Shown: piece by piece, positions 6,636 to 6,811 of the stretch
Numbering within the stretch: position 1 is the stretch's first letter
How the letters are laid out: every line of letters begins with the position of its first letter
Source: Phascolarctobacterium sp.
GTDB lineage: Bacteria; Bacillota; Negativicutes; Acidaminococcales; Acidaminococcaceae
Assembly: GCA_022718015.1 (NCBI GenBank)
Contig: JAIHZV010000060.1
Location: forward strand, 1-6,811
Direction: 5' to 3'
DNA: 6,811 nt
Notes under the pieces: model-generated
The model's input: only the letters and a program-made list of their open reading frames with translations
Databases searched by the model: none
Told to the model about the DNA's origin: nothing
Translations under genes and position numbers: made by a program

Positions 6636-6667
6636 TTCTTAAACGTTTGCAGGCTTGTGCGTCGCAA
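6636..6667 (+). repeat. 32-bp imperfect direct repeat, copy 1
   Basis: It runs from TTCTTAAAC to GTGCGTCGCAA and matches copy 2 (6705-6736) at 28 of 32 positions. The last 18 bases (CAGGCTTGTGCGTCGCAA, 6650-6667) are identical in both copies. Confidence 0.85.
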
Positions 6668-6687
6668 TTCAAATGTGGCGGCTGGGC

Positions 6688-6755
6688 AGCCAGGCTTGGC
6701 ACTGTTCATAAATCTTTACAGGCTTGTGCGTCGCAAAGCTCCTTCAAGCCTGGCT
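6688..6755. repeat. 11-bp inverted repeat enclosing repeat copy 2
   Basis: AGCCAGGCTTG (6688-6698) and CAAGCCTGGCT (6745-6755) are perfect complements. Both contain the CAGGCTTG core that also begins the identical part of the direct repeats, so the core occurs three times rightward (6650, 6691, 6719) and once inverted (6745). Such head-to-head cores resemble REP or BIME-like intergenic elements, but the family is not identified. Confidence 0.65.
6705..6736 (+). repeat. 32-bp imperfect direct repeat, copy 2
   Basis: It is the second copy of the 6636-6667 repeat, starting 69 bases after the first. The four mismatches are in the A/T-rich first half. Its CAGGCTTG core (6719-6726) can also pair with CAAGCCTG at 6745-6752. 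Confidence 0.85.
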
Positions 6756-6763
6756 ATCTATCC

Positions 6764-6801
6764 CTTCGAAAATGCTCCCTATTCGGTCGCATTTATCGAA
6801 G
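6764..6801. repeat. 12-bp hairpin near the right edge
   Basis: CTTCGAAAATGC (6764-6775) pairs with GCATTT-A-TCGAAG (6789-6801), with one bulged A and a 13-base loop. There is no U-run after it, so it is unlikely to be a terminator. AAAGCTCC occurs just before it (6735-6742) and just after it (6802-6809), so the hairpin may be part of the same repeated element. The window ends at 6811, so the full unit is not seen. Confidence 0.6.
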
Positions 6802-6811
6802 AAAGCTCCAC

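Larger units (their letters stand above)
6617..6811. other. Intergenic repeat-rich region with no convincing gene
   Basis: After the terminator there is no gene I can support. The region holds the direct repeats, the inverted cores and the hairpin listed separately. One rightward frame is open from an ATG at 6596 (inside the terminator loop) to the window end. It lacks a ribosome site and encodes the duplicated repeat (LQACASQ twice). The leftward frames are broken by stops. Confidence 0.6.

Noticed and set aside
6636..6736. Possible CRISPR mini-array: two 32-bp repeats with a 37-bp gap
   Set aside because: There are only two imperfect copies, no third unit follows at the expected spacing, the gap contains the same core sequence, and no cas genes are nearby.
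6630..6811. Possible tRNA, rRNA or small RNA gene in the right edge
   Set aside because: No cloverleaf, anticodon arm or rRNA-like sequence is visible; the pairing is explained by the repeats.

Overview
The window reads as a piece of a Bacillota chromosome, most likely a Negativicutes-type bacterium. This is inferred from the miaB-mutS-mutL gene order, intermediate GC content, strong Shine-Dalgarno sites and protein style; the species cannot be fixed from the sequence alone. Three genes run leftwards as one tightly packed unit: miaB (tRNA ms2i6A37 methylthiotransferase), mutS (mismatch recognition ATPase) and mutL (mismatch repair mediator). Both gene borders are TAATG overlaps of one base, and a sigma-70 type promoter lies just upstream of miaB. 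The unit links tRNA modification to DNA mismatch repair, an arrangement common in Bacillota. In that group MutL normally carries the strand-nicking endonuclease in its C-terminal domain.

The left edge is the most unusual part. mutL keeps its whole ATPase and transducer region and part of the linker, but the C-terminal dimerisation/endonuclease domain is absent. At about position 105-120 the sequence changes. Reading rightwards from base 1 there is a GC-rich fragment of another gene, resembling part of a class A beta-lactamase-like serine hydrolase, and it too stops abruptly at 115-117. Two genes on opposite strands are therefore both cut short at the same point. This fits a rearrangement breakpoint or a chimeric contig join better than a simple insertion.

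To the right of miaB is a divergent intergenic region (5266-5524). Two back-to-back predicted promoters share an A/T tract, and a roughly 120-base leader with a predicted stem precedes a rightward gene. That gene encodes a 343-residue membrane-anchored protein with a DUF2939-like region and a C-terminal beta-sandwich-like region; its function is unknown. It ends at a very strong intrinsic terminator (16-bp stem).

The last 195 bases hold no convincing gene. They contain a 32-bp imperfect direct repeat in two copies, related inverted copies of its core, and a separate 12-bp hairpin, together resembling a REP/MITE-like intergenic repeat cluster. No phage defence system, CRISPR array or RNA gene was recognised.
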